Positions 16,661 through 24,231 of a stretch of 37,405 nucleotides of DNA are shown piece after piece. The stretch lies in NCBI GenBank assembly GCA_018004935.1, contig JAGNBF010000076.1, positions 1 to 37,405 on the forward strand. The letters are read 5' to 3'. A program made the translations under genes and the position numbers. The DNA is from Chloroflexota bacterium. Its GTDB lineage: Bacteria > Chloroflexota > Anaerolineae > Promineifilales > Promineifilaceae. The notes below the pieces were generated by a model. That model had not been told where the DNA came from. It did no database searches and saw nothing but the letters and a program-made list of their open reading frames with translations. The first letter of the stretch is position 1, and the number at the start of each line of letters is the position of its first letter.

Positions 16661-18214
16661 ATGACTTCTCTTCAACGCTCTTTGCTCATTACCCTTCTCC
16701 TCGGTTTATTACTCACCCTGACCGTTGCTGTTTTTGCCCAAGAAGACACAGGGAGTGCACCCTCCGTTCCCCCTTTACCCGCCGAACTCAGCACAGCCGA
16801 TGCCGGTGCCGGAATGATCCTATTCCAGAACCGTTGTGCCTCCTGCCACGGCCCCAGCGGGTTAGGAGATGGAGAACTGGCCGCACAATCCATCCAGCCC
16901 CCCTTACCCATCGGTACATCTGACTATCTGGTTACCGCAGATCTGGTTAAAATGCGGGAAACAGTTCTCAATGGCAACATTGAACGGGGTATGCCCCCCT
17001 TTGGCCCGGGAACCACAGATCCCCTGAGTGATGAAGACATCACCAATATTTTTGCCGCTCTCTACGATCTGCCCAAGCTCAATGCCCCTTTGCCTGAAGT
17101 CACAGTGCGAGGAAGCCTTGTCAATGGCACAACGGGGGAACCGGTCACCGGCAATCTCACAATTGAACTGGCGGCTTTTACACAAGATTTCACCCAAACG
17201 GTTAATGTCAGTACAACTCTGGACGCTGAGGGCAATTTCCTCTTTGATCTGAAAAATGTTTCTCCTACCTGGGCCTTTATTACAAGTGTTACCTACCAGG
17301 ATATTAATTTCACCGGGGATGTCTTCCAATTTGCCGCCCAATCCCCAGAGCAAGAAACAACGATCACCGTTTTTGATGCCACCACTGAAGCTACCGATAT
17401 AGTGGTGCAACAGTGGCATATTGTGGTAGATGTTAGTGATAACAGTTTGAATATCGGTGAGGTTTTCGTGTTTGCCAACCAGGGCAACGAGGTTTATGTA
17501 GGCGAAACGGGAGATGCTAACGGGGGAACGTTGCGTCTACCTATCCCCACTTCGATTGAATCGCCTACATTCCGGCGCGGTTTTGGGGGAGCTGAATCAT
17601 TCTTGCCCGCCAATGAGATCTTCCAAAATGGGGATGAATGGGTAGATACCTTGCCCCTCTATCCGGGAGCAGGGGGGATGATTATCCTGGCCCAATACAG
17701 TCTACCTTATGACAATGAACTTACTCTGGAACGCCCCACCTTTTATCCTGTTGAATCGGTTTCGATTGTGGTGCCAGAAGGAATCACCGTGGATACGGCC
17801 AATGGTTGGGTAGGGGGTGACGCCCAAAGTTTGAGCGGACAGGGAAGTTTTGTGACATATGAACACGCGGCCGCAAATCCTGACGATACCATTACTATCC
17901 AACTGAGTGGTGAGCCAGTTCTGGTCATTCCCGGTGCCGAGGGAGCCGAATCCGTCGTTCGTAACGAGAGCAATGAACTATTTATTGGTGTGGTTGCCCT
18001 GCTCATCGTGGGGGGGGGGGCCTTTTACATCTATCGCACCCGTCAGGCTTCAGCCATTACCTCAGCCGATGAACCCGTATGGAACAAAGAAGAATTGCTC
18101 CAGGCCATTGCCGATTTAGACGATGAATATGCCACTGGCGAGATGAGTGAAGGAGAATATCGCGCCGAAAGGCAACGCCTTAAACTCCTTTTACTTGATT
18201 TGTGGGAACACTAA
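16661..18214 (+). CDS. membrane-anchored c-type cytochrome with beta-rich domain and C-terminal CcmI-like helix
   Basis: 517 aa. A signal peptide (about 6-26, ending VFAQ) precedes a small cytochrome c domain with heme motif CASCH (about 58-62) and GLGDGELAAQ. The likely Met ligand is in MPPFGPGTTDPLSDEDITNI. Residues about 150-440 form a beta-rich region that starts like a carboxypeptidase-regulatory/invasin domain (VRGSLVNGTTGEPVTGNLTI). A membrane anchor, LFIGVVALLIVGGGAFYIY (about 445-463), precedes a cytoplasmic helix (WNKEELLQAIADLDDEYATG, then MSEGEYRAERQRL) like the CcmI N-terminal heptad region. The anchor codons contain a run of 11 G (18010-18020). It lies inside the ccm cluster, so it is probably a substrate of it. 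The redox partner is unknown. Confidence 0.82.
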   Translation: MTSLQRSLLITLLLGLLLTLTVAVFAQEDTGSAPSVPPLPAELSTADAGAGMILFQNRCASCHGPSGLGDGELAAQSIQPPLPIGTSDYLVTADLVKMRETVLNGNIERGMPPFGPGTTDPLSDEDITNIFAALYDLPKLNAPLPEVTVRGSLVNGTTGEPVTGNLTIELAAFTQDFTQTVNVSTTLDAEGNFLFDLKNVSPTWAFITSVTYQDINFTGDVFQFAAQSPEQETTITVFDATTEATDIVVQQWHIVVDVSDNSLNIGEVFVFANQGNEVYVGETGDANGGTLRLPIPTSIESPTFRRGFGGAESFLPANEIFQNGDEWVDTLPLYPGAGGMIILAQYSLPYDNELTLERPTFYPVESVSIVVPEGITVDTANGWVGGDAQSLSGQGSFVTYEHAAANPDDTITIQLSGEPVLVIPGAEGAESVVRNESNELFIGVVALLIVGGGAFYIYRTRQASAITSADEPVWNKEELLQAIADLDDEYATGEMSEGEYRAERQRLKLLLLDLWEH

Positions 18215-18243
18215 TGCTCTCTTCACAAGGTTGTTATGCTTAC

Positions 18244-18277
18244 AAACCTGACAGGTTTTCAGAAACCTGTCAGGTTT
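18244..18277. repeat. perfect 15-bp hairpin (AACCTGACAGGTT type)
   Basis: AAACCTGACAGGTTT and its complement AAACCTGTCAGGTTT are separated by TCAG, and each arm is itself nearly palindromic. It lies 30 bases after the cytochrome stop and has no following T-tract. Degenerate relatives occur at about 2465-2490 and 36468-36495. It may still serve as a transcript-end hairpin. Confidence 0.7.
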
Positions 18278-18313
18278 ATCACAAGCTCTTTGTTAAAGAT
18301 ACACTCAGTGAGC

Positions 18314-18384
18314 GTCTAAAAATAACTTGGGTGGCGTCGCCGTCAGGAGACCGGCCACAGCAAAAAGGGAAGTTATTCTTAGAC
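18314..18384. repeat. family D inverted-repeat element (copy before ccmA)
   Basis: The ends GTCTAAAAATAACTT (18314-18328) and AAGTTATTCTTAGAC (18370-18384) enclose GGTGGCGTCGCCGTCAGGAG and then ACCGGCCACAGCAAAAAGG. It is 71 bp long and ends 21 bases before the ccmA start. Confidence 0.78.
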
Positions 18385-18405
18385 AGTTCCTAAGATAAAC
18401 GACAC

Positions 18406-19089
18406 ATGATTCGTATTGAAGGTTTAATCAAGACATATGGCCTGAACCCTGTACTAAAAGGGATTGATTTACACGTGCTGGCTGGAGAGTTTGTAGGGTT
18501 GGTCGGAGCAAATGGAGCCGGTAAATCTACCCTACTCAAGATTATTGCCGCCTTGCTTAAACCAACGGAAGGGTTGCTCAAGATAGGGGGGTGGATGTTA
18601 CCGGATCATGCCGACCGGGTGCGGCCGCATCTTGGTTATGTCTCCCACGATTTGCTCCTCTACCCGGACCTCACCGCCGCCGAAAATTTGCGCTTCTATG
18701 CCCGGCTCTACGGCCTACCCAATGCCGATGACCGCATTACCTCAGCCCTAAAGCAGGTTGGTCTTTACACCCGGCGCGACGATCTGCTTCGCACCTTCTC
18801 CCGAGGAATGGGGCAACGTTTAGCCCTGGCCCGCGCCACCCTGCACGAACCGGATATTCTCCTGCTAGATGAACCATACACTGGCCTGGATACACAGGGT
18901 TCAGACTTGTTGGATGAATGGTTAATGCGCGAAAAGGATCGCGGCCGCACCATTCTCCTCATCACCCATGACATTTATCGGGGCCTGCCCCTGTGCCACC
19001 GGGTTCTCCACCTGGAGCGGGGAAAGATTAGGGAAAAGATGGCTGTGCCCAGTGAAACGTTAGTCGTAAACAGTCAGCCTCAGCCATAA
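18406..19089 (+). CDS. ccmA: heme ABC exporter ATP-binding protein CcmA-like
   Basis: ATPase of the CcmABC(D) complex, which releases holo-CcmE in System I. 227 aa. Walker A GANGAGKST (34-42), Q-loop region YVSHDLLLYPDLTAAENL, signature SRGMGQR (about 132-138, the SRGMxQR form typical of CcmA), Walker B ILLLDEP (151-157), D-loop GLDTQG and switch His in ITHD. The tail VVNSQPQP is encoded by CAGT-type repeat words and is probably dispensable. The partner membrane genes ccmB and ccmC do not follow, because pgk comes next. The CcmA call therefore rests on the signature and on the upstream ccm genes; a generic ABC-2 ATPase is the alternative. Confidence 0.8.
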   Translation: MIRIEGLIKTYGLNPVLKGIDLHVLAGEFVGLVGANGAGKSTLLKIIAALLKPTEGLLKIGGWMLPDHADRVRPHLGYVSHDLLLYPDLTAAENLRFYARLYGLPNADDRITSALKQVGLYTRRDDLLRTFSRGMGQRLALARATLHEPDILLLDEPYTGLDTQGSDLLDEWLMREKDRGRTILLITHDIYRGLPLCHRVLHLERGKIREKMAVPSETLVVNSQPQP

Positions 19090-19141
19090 ATCAGTTGCCT
19101 TAACAACCCCATCATCACCCCAATTCCGTGCTTTTCAGCAC

Positions 19142-19170
19142 GTTTCATCCCCTCCCCCCTATGCTAAAAT
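19142..19170 (+). promoter_or_regulatory. possible extended -10 promoter for pgk
   Basis: TGCTAAAAT at 19162-19170 matches the extended -10 pattern TGnTAnAAT. The -35 region (GTTTCA, 19142-19147) is weak. It would give an untranslated leader of about 210 bases that contains the family H hairpin at 19285. Confidence 0.4.
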
Positions 19171-19284
19171 ACACTGGCGTCTGTTGACGCTTACAACACA
19201 TTCCTGGTCTCCCAATCTCTCCATCACTCAGTCTCTTATTTGCCAGGAGACCGAGAGACTGAGAGATGCAGAGACTCGTTACTG

Positions 19285-19361
19285 GAGTTTAGAACTAGAG
19301 GAGAGAGCAAGAGAAAATTACTCTGGAAAACCCTCTCGCTCTTGCTCTGAACTCTAAACTC
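19285..19361. repeat. family H inverted repeat in the pgk leader (copy 2)
   Basis: GAGTTTAGAACTAGAGGAG and AGAGCAAGAG pair with CTCTTGCTCT and TCTAAACTC around ATTACTCTGGAAAACC. A near copy lies at 20842-20918 in front of the lipoprotein gene, and a shorter relative at 16587. In all three cases the hairpin ends 18-30 bases before the start codon. Confidence 0.75.
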
Positions 19362-19387
19362 AAGTTGTTACCCATCACGAGGAAACC

Positions 19388-20593
19388 ATGAACAAAAAAT
19401 CAGTTACCCAAATGAATCTCCAGGGCAAAAAAGTGCTGGTACGGGTGGACTTTAATGTGCCGCTCAGTGGCAAAGAAGCCCCCATCACCGTCACCGACGA
19501 TAACCGCATCCGGGCCGCCTTGCCCACCATCAACTACCTGCTAGAACAAAACGCCGCCCTCATCCTCTGCTCCCACCTGGGGCGACCCAAAGCCCAAGAG
19601 GCCCATTTCCGCATGGACCCGGTAGCGGTGCGCCTGGGTGAACTCCTGGGCCGACCGGTGCAGAAGGTAGATGAATTTGTGGGAGAACAGGCGAAAGCGG
19701 CCGCGGCCGCGCTCCAGCCCGGTGAAATCCTCATCCTGGAAAACACCCGCTTCCACCCCGGCGAAACCAAAAACAACCCCGAACTCTCCGCCCAACTGGC
19801 CGATCTGGCCGATGCCTACGTCAATGACGCCTTCGGCTCCGCCCATCGCGCCCATGCCAGCACCGAAGGCGTGGTTCACCCTATGCGGGCCAAAGGGGGC
19901 GAATGTGGCGCCGGTTTCCTCATGGATGCCGAAATCAAAGCGTTGGGTCTGGCCGTTACCAACCCACCTCACCCCTATATCGCCATCATGGGCGGGGCCA
20001 AAATCTCGGACAAAATCCTGCTCATCGAAAACCTGCTCCACAAAGCCGACAAAGTGCTCATCGGTGGTGGCATGGCCAACACCTTCCTCAAAGCCAAAGG
20101 GCTGGAAATCGGCACATCACTGGTCGAAAATGAAGCTCTCCCCGAAGCCAAACGTCTATTGGAGACCGCCTCGGAGCGACTCATCCTGCCGGTAGATGTT
20201 GTCGTGGCCGCCAAATTTGCCGCCGATGCGGAAGGGACAGATGTCCCCGTGGCGGAAATCCCCGCCGACAAAATGGCTCTGGATATTGGCCTGGTGACGG
20301 TACAATATTTCAACCAACAGCTCGAAGGGGCCAAACTGGTGGTCTGGAATGGGCCGATGGGGGTGTTTGAATTTGACCGCTTTGCCGTGGGCACAAACGC
20401 CATGGCCCAACTGCTGGCCGGGTTAGCCGACAAGGGCACGAAGGTGATTATCGGTGGGGGAGACTCCGCGGCCGCGGTGGCCAAAGCCGGTCTCACCGAG
20501 AAAATGACCCATGTCAGCACCGGGGGCGGGGCCAGTCTGGAACTGCTCGAAGGCAAAGAGCTACCCGGCGTGGCCGCCCTCGACGAAGCGTAA
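19388..20593 (+). CDS. pgk: phosphoglycerate kinase
   Basis: Glycolytic enzyme: 1,3-bisphosphoglycerate + ADP to 3-phosphoglycerate + ATP, in the cytoplasm. 401 aa, normal length. N-domain motifs RVDFNVPL (19-26), [10 protein letters not shown] and [13 protein letters not shown], with the conserved Asp/Asn/Arg substrate residues; then [52 protein letters not shown] and the C-terminal nucleotide loop [13 protein letters not shown] (about 354-366) with [15 protein letters not shown]. The ATG has ACGAGGAAACC upstream. It carries two overlapping GCGGCCGC sites at 19697 and 19703 that code for an alanine run, and another at 20468. The gene stands alone: gap and tpi are not adjacent. Confidence 0.98.
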   Translation: MNKKSVTQMNLQGKKVLVRVDFNVPLSGKEAPITVTDDNRIRAALPTINYLLEQNAALILCSHLGRPKAQEAHFRMDPVAVRLGELLGRPVQKVDEFVGEQAKAAAAALQPGEILILENTRFHPGETKNNPELSAQLADLADAYVNDAFGSAHRAHASTEGVVHPMRAKGGECGAGFLMDAEIKALGLAVTNPPHPYIAIMGGAKISDKILLIENLLHKADKVLIGGGMANTFLKAKGLEIGTSLVENEALPEAKRLLETASERLILPVDVVVAAKFAADAEGTDVPVAEIPADKMALDIGLVTVQYFNQQLEGAKLVVWNGPMGVFEFDRFAVGTNAMAQLLAGLADKGTKVIIGGGDSAAAVAKAGLTEKMTHVSTGGGASLELLEGKELPGVAALDEA

Positions 20594-20659
20594 CACATAA
20601 GAACTCCTGGGAACTCTGGGAACGCAATTATCAGGACACGGATTAACACGGATAAACGC

Positions 20660-20794
20660 GGATTTTCGGCGTGGTTCAAAAGTCGGCAAACGGTGCTTAA
20701 CACCTTGTAGGGCGATTTGGTAAATCGCCCACGAGACGATTTACCAAATCGTCCTACAAATTTGTAAAGTTGACCTGAACCATGCCGGATTTTC
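20660..20794. mobile_element. family F 119-bp MITE with 8-bp target duplication (copy 1)
   Basis: A 119-bp element (20668-20786) starts with GGCGTGGTTCA and ends with TGAACCATGCC. It is flanked by a perfect 8-bp direct repeat, GGATTTTC (20660-20667 and 20787-20794). Its centre is a long palindrome: GTAGGGCGATTTGGTAAATC on the left, with the complementary right arm in which GACGATTTACC mirrors it. There is no coding capacity. The second copy at 30117-30235 has the same length. Confidence 0.9.
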
Positions 20795-20841
20795 TTTTGA
20801 TCCGTGACATCCGTGAAATCCGTGTCCGACTCTTTTATCTG

Positions 20842-20918
20842 GAGTTTAGAGCTAGGGGGGAGAGCAAGAGGTAATTACACTGGAAAAACCTCTCGCTCTC
20901 GCTCTGAACTCTAAACTC
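20842..20918. repeat. family H inverted repeat before the lipoprotein gene (copy 3)
   Basis: GAGTTTAGAGCTAGGGGGGA and AGAGCAAGAGG pair with CCTCTCGCTCTC and TCTAAACTC around ATTACACTGG. It is nearly identical to the pgk leader hairpin at 19285-19361 and again ends shortly before a start codon (20937). Confidence 0.75.
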
Positions 20919-20936
20919 AAGTTTTATAGGACGCTT

Positions 20937-22184
20937 ATGAAAACTTCTGCTCCATCACGCAACACGCAACACGTATCACGTATCATCCCCCTTCTCCTCT
21001 TACTCATCCTCATCCTCACCGCCTGCGGGGGCGACGAAACTCCTACTGTTCAAGCTACCATAGCTGTTCCTACCACTGAGGTGGTGGTGGTTAATACACC
21101 AACTCCAGCGGCAATCGCGGCCACAGCCACGTTGGTGCCCCCACCAACATTGGCTCCCCCGGCTACGGCTACGCTCCTACCTACGATTGCTCCCACGCCC
21201 TTGCCCGAAGGCGTTTTTCTGCTCACCGCCGCCGATTTTGGCACGGATCGTAATCCGCTCACGGGTGAACAAATGCCCGACCCGTCGGTGTTGTTGCGCC
21301 GCCCCATTGCCGTAAAAATTTCTAATGCGCCACCGAGTTATGTGCGGCCGCAATCCGGCCTCAACGATGCTGACATTGTGTACGAACACATCGCCGAAGC
21401 CAGCATCACCCGTTTCACGGCCATTTTTTATGGACACACCCCCGCCACCATTGGCCCCATTCGCAGTGCCCGCCTCATTGACCTGGAAATCCCGGCTATG
21501 TACGATGCCGCCCTCTTCTTTTCCGGGGCCAGTACCGGCGTCAACCAGCGGCTCTTCTCCTCAGACTTTGCCGACCGGGTGATGCGCTCCAACGAACCTG
21601 GTTACTACCGCACCGGGGACACAAACAAACCGTATGAACATACGCTTTATGGCAACCCGGTGCAGTTCTGGGAAGGGTTAACCAACAAAGGGCTAAACAC
21701 CCCGCCCGTTTTCACCAGTTTCATGGCCTTCAGCTCAACCCCGCCTGCCGGGGGCACAGCCGCGACAAGCATTACCCTGGATTACCAATGGGAGACGGTG
21801 AGCTGGCAATACGACGCGGCCGCGGGCCATTATTTGCGCTGGTCGGCCGGTGCGCCCCACCTGGATGGCAACACCAACGAACAGGTCCACGCCGAAAATG
21901 TCGTCGTTGTTTTTGCCAACCACCAGGAAGATGCCACCATCTGTGAGCAAATCACCAATGGGGTTTGTACCTGGTTGTCGTTACAGGCGCAGATTTGGAA
22001 TAGCGGCCGCGTAGTCATTTTTCGCGATGGGCAAATGTACGAAGGAACCTGGACCCGCACCAACCGCAGTGACATGCTCACCTTCACCGATGCCAGCGGC
22101 AACCCGCTCCCCCTGCAAATCGGCAATAGCTGGTTCCAAATGATGTCATTAGCTTATGTGAACCCTCTGACGGTAACACCTTAG
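20937..22184 (+). CDS. DUF3048 (YerB-like) lipoprotein
   Basis: 415 aa. A signal peptide with lipobox LTAC (lipidated Cys about residue 29) shows membrane anchoring on the outside. A Thr/Pro-rich linker (about 35-90) precedes the DUF3048 domain. The domain starts NPLTGEQMPDP (about 104) and continues VKISNAPPSYVRPQSGLNDA, DIVYEHIAEASITRFTAIFY and IGPIRSARLIDLEI, the most conserved part of the family. The C-terminal subdomain ENVVVVFANHQED follows. The family includes Bacillus YerB, and the biochemical function is not established. The residues before the hydrophobic core (NTQHVSR) are encoded by a CACGCAACACGTATCACG repeat, which suggests that the start region was rebuilt by repeat expansion. 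Confidence 0.9.
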   Translation: MKTSAPSRNTQHVSRIIPLLLLLILILTACGGDETPTVQATIAVPTTEVVVVNTPTPAAIAATATLVPPPTLAPPATATLLPTIAPTPLPEGVFLLTAADFGTDRNPLTGEQMPDPSVLLRRPIAVKISNAPPSYVRPQSGLNDADIVYEHIAEASITRFTAIFYGHTPATIGPIRSARLIDLEIPAMYDAALFFSGASTGVNQRLFSSDFADRVMRSNEPGYYRTGDTNKPYEHTLYGNPVQFWEGLTNKGLNTPPVFTSFMAFSSTPPAGGTAATSITLDYQWETVSWQYDAAAGHYLRWSAGAPHLDGNTNEQVHAENVVVVFANHQEDATICEQITNGVCTWLSLQAQIWNSGRVVIFRDGQMYEGTWTRTNRSDMLTFTDASGNPLPLQIGNSWFQMMSLAYVNPLTVTP

Positions 22185-22210
22185 TAATCGTTCATAAGTG
22201 ACTATACAGC

Positions 22211-22403
22211 CCCTCACCCTAACCCTCTCCCCTGAGGAGAGAGAACTAACTCCCCTCTTCCGCTTCGGGAGAGGGGTCGGGGGTGAGGGACAGCGGTTTC
22301 ACCTTCTCCTTCCGCGCCCGGCGTGGAATATTCCTGGCGATGCTCTGCGTCGTGTAGGACGCCGAGCGTCCCAGAGGGAATTCCCACGCTGAGTGTGGGA
22401 ATA
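22211..22403. repeat. palindromic repeats (CCCTCACCC...GGGTGAGGG and GGGAATTCCCAC...GTGGGAAT)
   Basis: CCCTCACCCTAACCCTCTCC at 22211 is mirrored by GGGAGAGGGGTCGG and GGGTGAGGG at 22267-22289, an imperfect inverted repeat common in repeat-rich environmental genomes. A second small hairpin, TTCCCACGCTGAGTGTGGGAA, is at about 22380-22402. No gene was seen between 22185 and 22577. Confidence 0.6.
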
Positions 22404-22427
22404 AGTTGTGACACCTGAATAGTTATA

Positions 22428-22500
22428 GACCTTAAGATAATGATTTTGAGTAGGGGCTGGCCTTGTGCCTGCCCTGCATTTGAGTAGGGGACCTTACCGT
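22428..22500. repeat. family E repeat (GGGGCTGGCCTTGTGCCTGCCC), copy 1
   Basis: CTTAAGATAATGATTTTGAG followed by TAGGGGCTGGCCTTGTGCCT and GCCC. The same words stand at 25193 and 30012. The GGC/GCC palindromic core can form a hairpin. Confidence 0.65.
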
Positions 22501-22577
22501 ACCGATCACCCTGCAAAATCTCCAAAACCCAATAACCTATGCGTCTTTTCGTTGTGGTGCATTCGGCTTAGGCGTCT

Positions 22578-23480
22578 ATGAATAAAGAAAAGTTCACCTT
22601 GTTGGCTATTACCTTCGTTTTCTTTTACCTGCTGGGCGGGGGGATGTGTCGCGTTTTCTTTCCGGCCACAGTTACCCCCTTTCTTGAACTGACCTGCCCT
22701 GAAGGCACGACCCCCGCATCCGAACAAATACGTCGTTTTTTCGGTAATGGTATCTCTCTTTCTTCGCGTGCCAGTTGCGAAGGAGCGGTTGAAACAGAGT
22801 GGAGTCGGACAATGGGGGTGATAGGCGCACGGATCTTGCATCAGTCTACTGTTGCTCTGGTACTGATGGGAATTGGCTGGTTATGGCTCCGTTACCAGGG
22901 GGGGAAGTCTGAACCACCCCCGGCTCCGCCGCCCGGCATCAATCTGGAAGGGGATATGGTGTTGCGCCAGTTTATCAGCCAGAAACAACGCCTGGATGCG
23001 GTTAAACATGTACGTGAAATGACAGGGGCCGGTCTGAAGGAAGCGAAGGCATATGTGGATTGGCTGAGTTATCAGATGCAAGGGGGTGGACGTCAGCCCG
23101 GTAGTGTGGAAACACCCCGACCCATGATGAGTCTGGACGCGGCCGCGCACGATTTCCAGGTTCTCGATTTCCTGACCCAGGGGCAAAAAATTATGGCTAT
23201 CAAACGGGTGCGAGAACTGACCGGCATTGGCCTGAAAGAAGCCAAAGATCTGGTTGAGGCCATAGAACGGGGTCAAATTGAGATCAACCGCCCCCTGACC
23301 CCATTACCCCCTACCAACCCCACCTTTCCCATGACCCCAGAACAGGCCACAAACGACCCGGAAGTACACGAATTACTCGCCAGAGGTTTAAAAATTAACG
23401 CCATTAAACGGGTACGCGAACTGACCGGTGTGGGGTTAAAAGAGGCCAAAGATCTGGTTGATGGATTGGAACGAGGCTAG
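22578..23480 (+). CDS. membrane protein with three ribosomal bL12 C-terminal-like repeats
   Basis: 300 aa. An N-terminal hydrophobic segment (about 6-22), an extracytoplasmic stretch with three cysteines, a second membrane segment (about 88-106) and a Pro-rich linker precede the cytoplasmic part. Three copies of a motif at about 128-165, 195-232 and 263-300 read, in the last two, KIxAIKRVRELTGxGLKEAK followed by DLV. This is the characteristic helix-turn-helix segment of the bL12 (L7/L12) C-terminal domain, which recruits translation factors on the ribosome. The first copy is more divergent (LDAVKHVREMTGAGLKEAKA). Each motif is shorter than a full bL12 domain and is joined by flexible linkers. 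The call is by motif only. Function unknown; membrane tethering of a bL12-binding factor is a speculation. Confidence 0.8.
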   Translation: MNKEKFTLLAITFVFFYLLGGGMCRVFFPATVTPFLELTCPEGTTPASEQIRRFFGNGISLSSRASCEGAVETEWSRTMGVIGARILHQSTVALVLMGIGWLWLRYQGGKSEPPPAPPPGINLEGDMVLRQFISQKQRLDAVKHVREMTGAGLKEAKAYVDWLSYQMQGGGRQPGSVETPRPMMSLDAAAHDFQVLDFLTQGQKIMAIKRVRELTGIGLKEAKDLVEAIERGQIEINRPLTPLPPTNPTFPMTPEQATNDPEVHELLARGLKINAIKRVRELTGVGLKEAKDLVDGLERG

Positions 23481-23527
23481 GCGGTCACTCCCTCTACTAC
23501 GTAACCGTTCACCCTTAACTGAGCGAT

Positions 23528-23592
23528 TTGCTATGGCCGGTCTTGCTGTGGCCGGTCTCCTGACCGCGCTACCAAGTTGTTTTTAGACGCTC
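23528..23592. repeat. family D element, inverted and decayed copy
   Basis: In reverse orientation the core is CGGTCAGGAGACCGGCCACAG, with one intact end (AAGTTGTTTTTAGAC at 23574-23588). The other end has diverged. It overlaps the 3' end of the minus-strand gene that follows. Confidence 0.6.
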
Positions 23593-24184
23593 ACGAAGAG
23601 TTATTTATGAACTTTCCTGCTTGACTACCGTAATGGTCAACCGCAAAAGCGAATAACACTTTTACCATAAAAAGCAAAGAGATAAGCAAGAAATATTTTG
23701 GAGCCTCCACTCCTATGACGATGATTGATATGCCCAGGGTTAATAATATTCCCGCTACCAATATTTGAAACTGATTGCCCTTCAGCATGTTCACCACAAA
23801 TGCACCAGCGATTGTATATCCCCAGACAATAACAGAGTTCCCAAACCCAGTCCCTAGTAACCATGCTACGATTAATATGTGAACATGAATGGCGATAAAT
23901 ACCAATCGTTGTTTGTCCCGAGTAGCATAATAGTTGTTGGTAGAGCGTGTGAAATTGGCAATACAACCAGCAGATATGTCTGCGATGAGTAGATAAGCAA
24001 GGACACTTCGCCAAAGCGGTAGGTTATGGGTCATCTCTGGAAATACGAAAAATAACACTGTGGTGAAACCTACGCCGAAAAACACTATGGCTAGAATTTC
24101 ACCAATGGTTTGAGATTCGCCAAATACATCGTGTAAATAACGTGGCATACGTATTGACATATAATTCTCAGTATCGTTACTCAT
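23591..24184 (-). CDS. multi-pass membrane protein of unknown function
   Basis: 197 aa with five to six hydrophobic segments: about 27-47 (IGEILAIVFFGVGFTTVLFF), 57-75, 95-112 (FIAIHVHILIVAWLLGTGFG), 118-136, 142-158 (ILLTLGISIIVIG) and 162-180. A polar region, NFTRSTNNYYATRDKQR, lies near 77-93. No family was recognised. The gene is visibly richer in A and T than its neighbours and contains no GCGGCCGC site, which suggests recent acquisition. The ATG at 24184 is chosen as the longest frame; a Met at residue 9 is an alternative. It stands alone, and its 3' end abuts a decayed family D repeat. Confidence 0.72.
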   Translation of the reverse strand: MSNDTENYMSIRMPRYLHDVFGESQTIGEILAIVFFGVGFTTVLFFVFPEMTHNLPLWRSVLAYLLIADISAGCIANFTRSTNNYYATRDKQRLVFIAIHVHILIVAWLLGTGFGNSVIVWGYTIAGAFVVNMLKGNQFQILVAGILLTLGISIIVIGVEAPKYFLLISLLFMVKVLFAFAVDHYGSQAGKFINNSS

Positions 24185-24231
24185 TTGAATTGTATTGTTG
24201 GGTATTGTCCCAACAGGTGGGGGAAACCAAC

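Noticed and set aside
22578-23480. Direct repeats as a possible CRISPR or tandem DNA array
   Set aside because: The repeats are at protein level (bL12-like motifs) with diverged DNA and irregular spacing.
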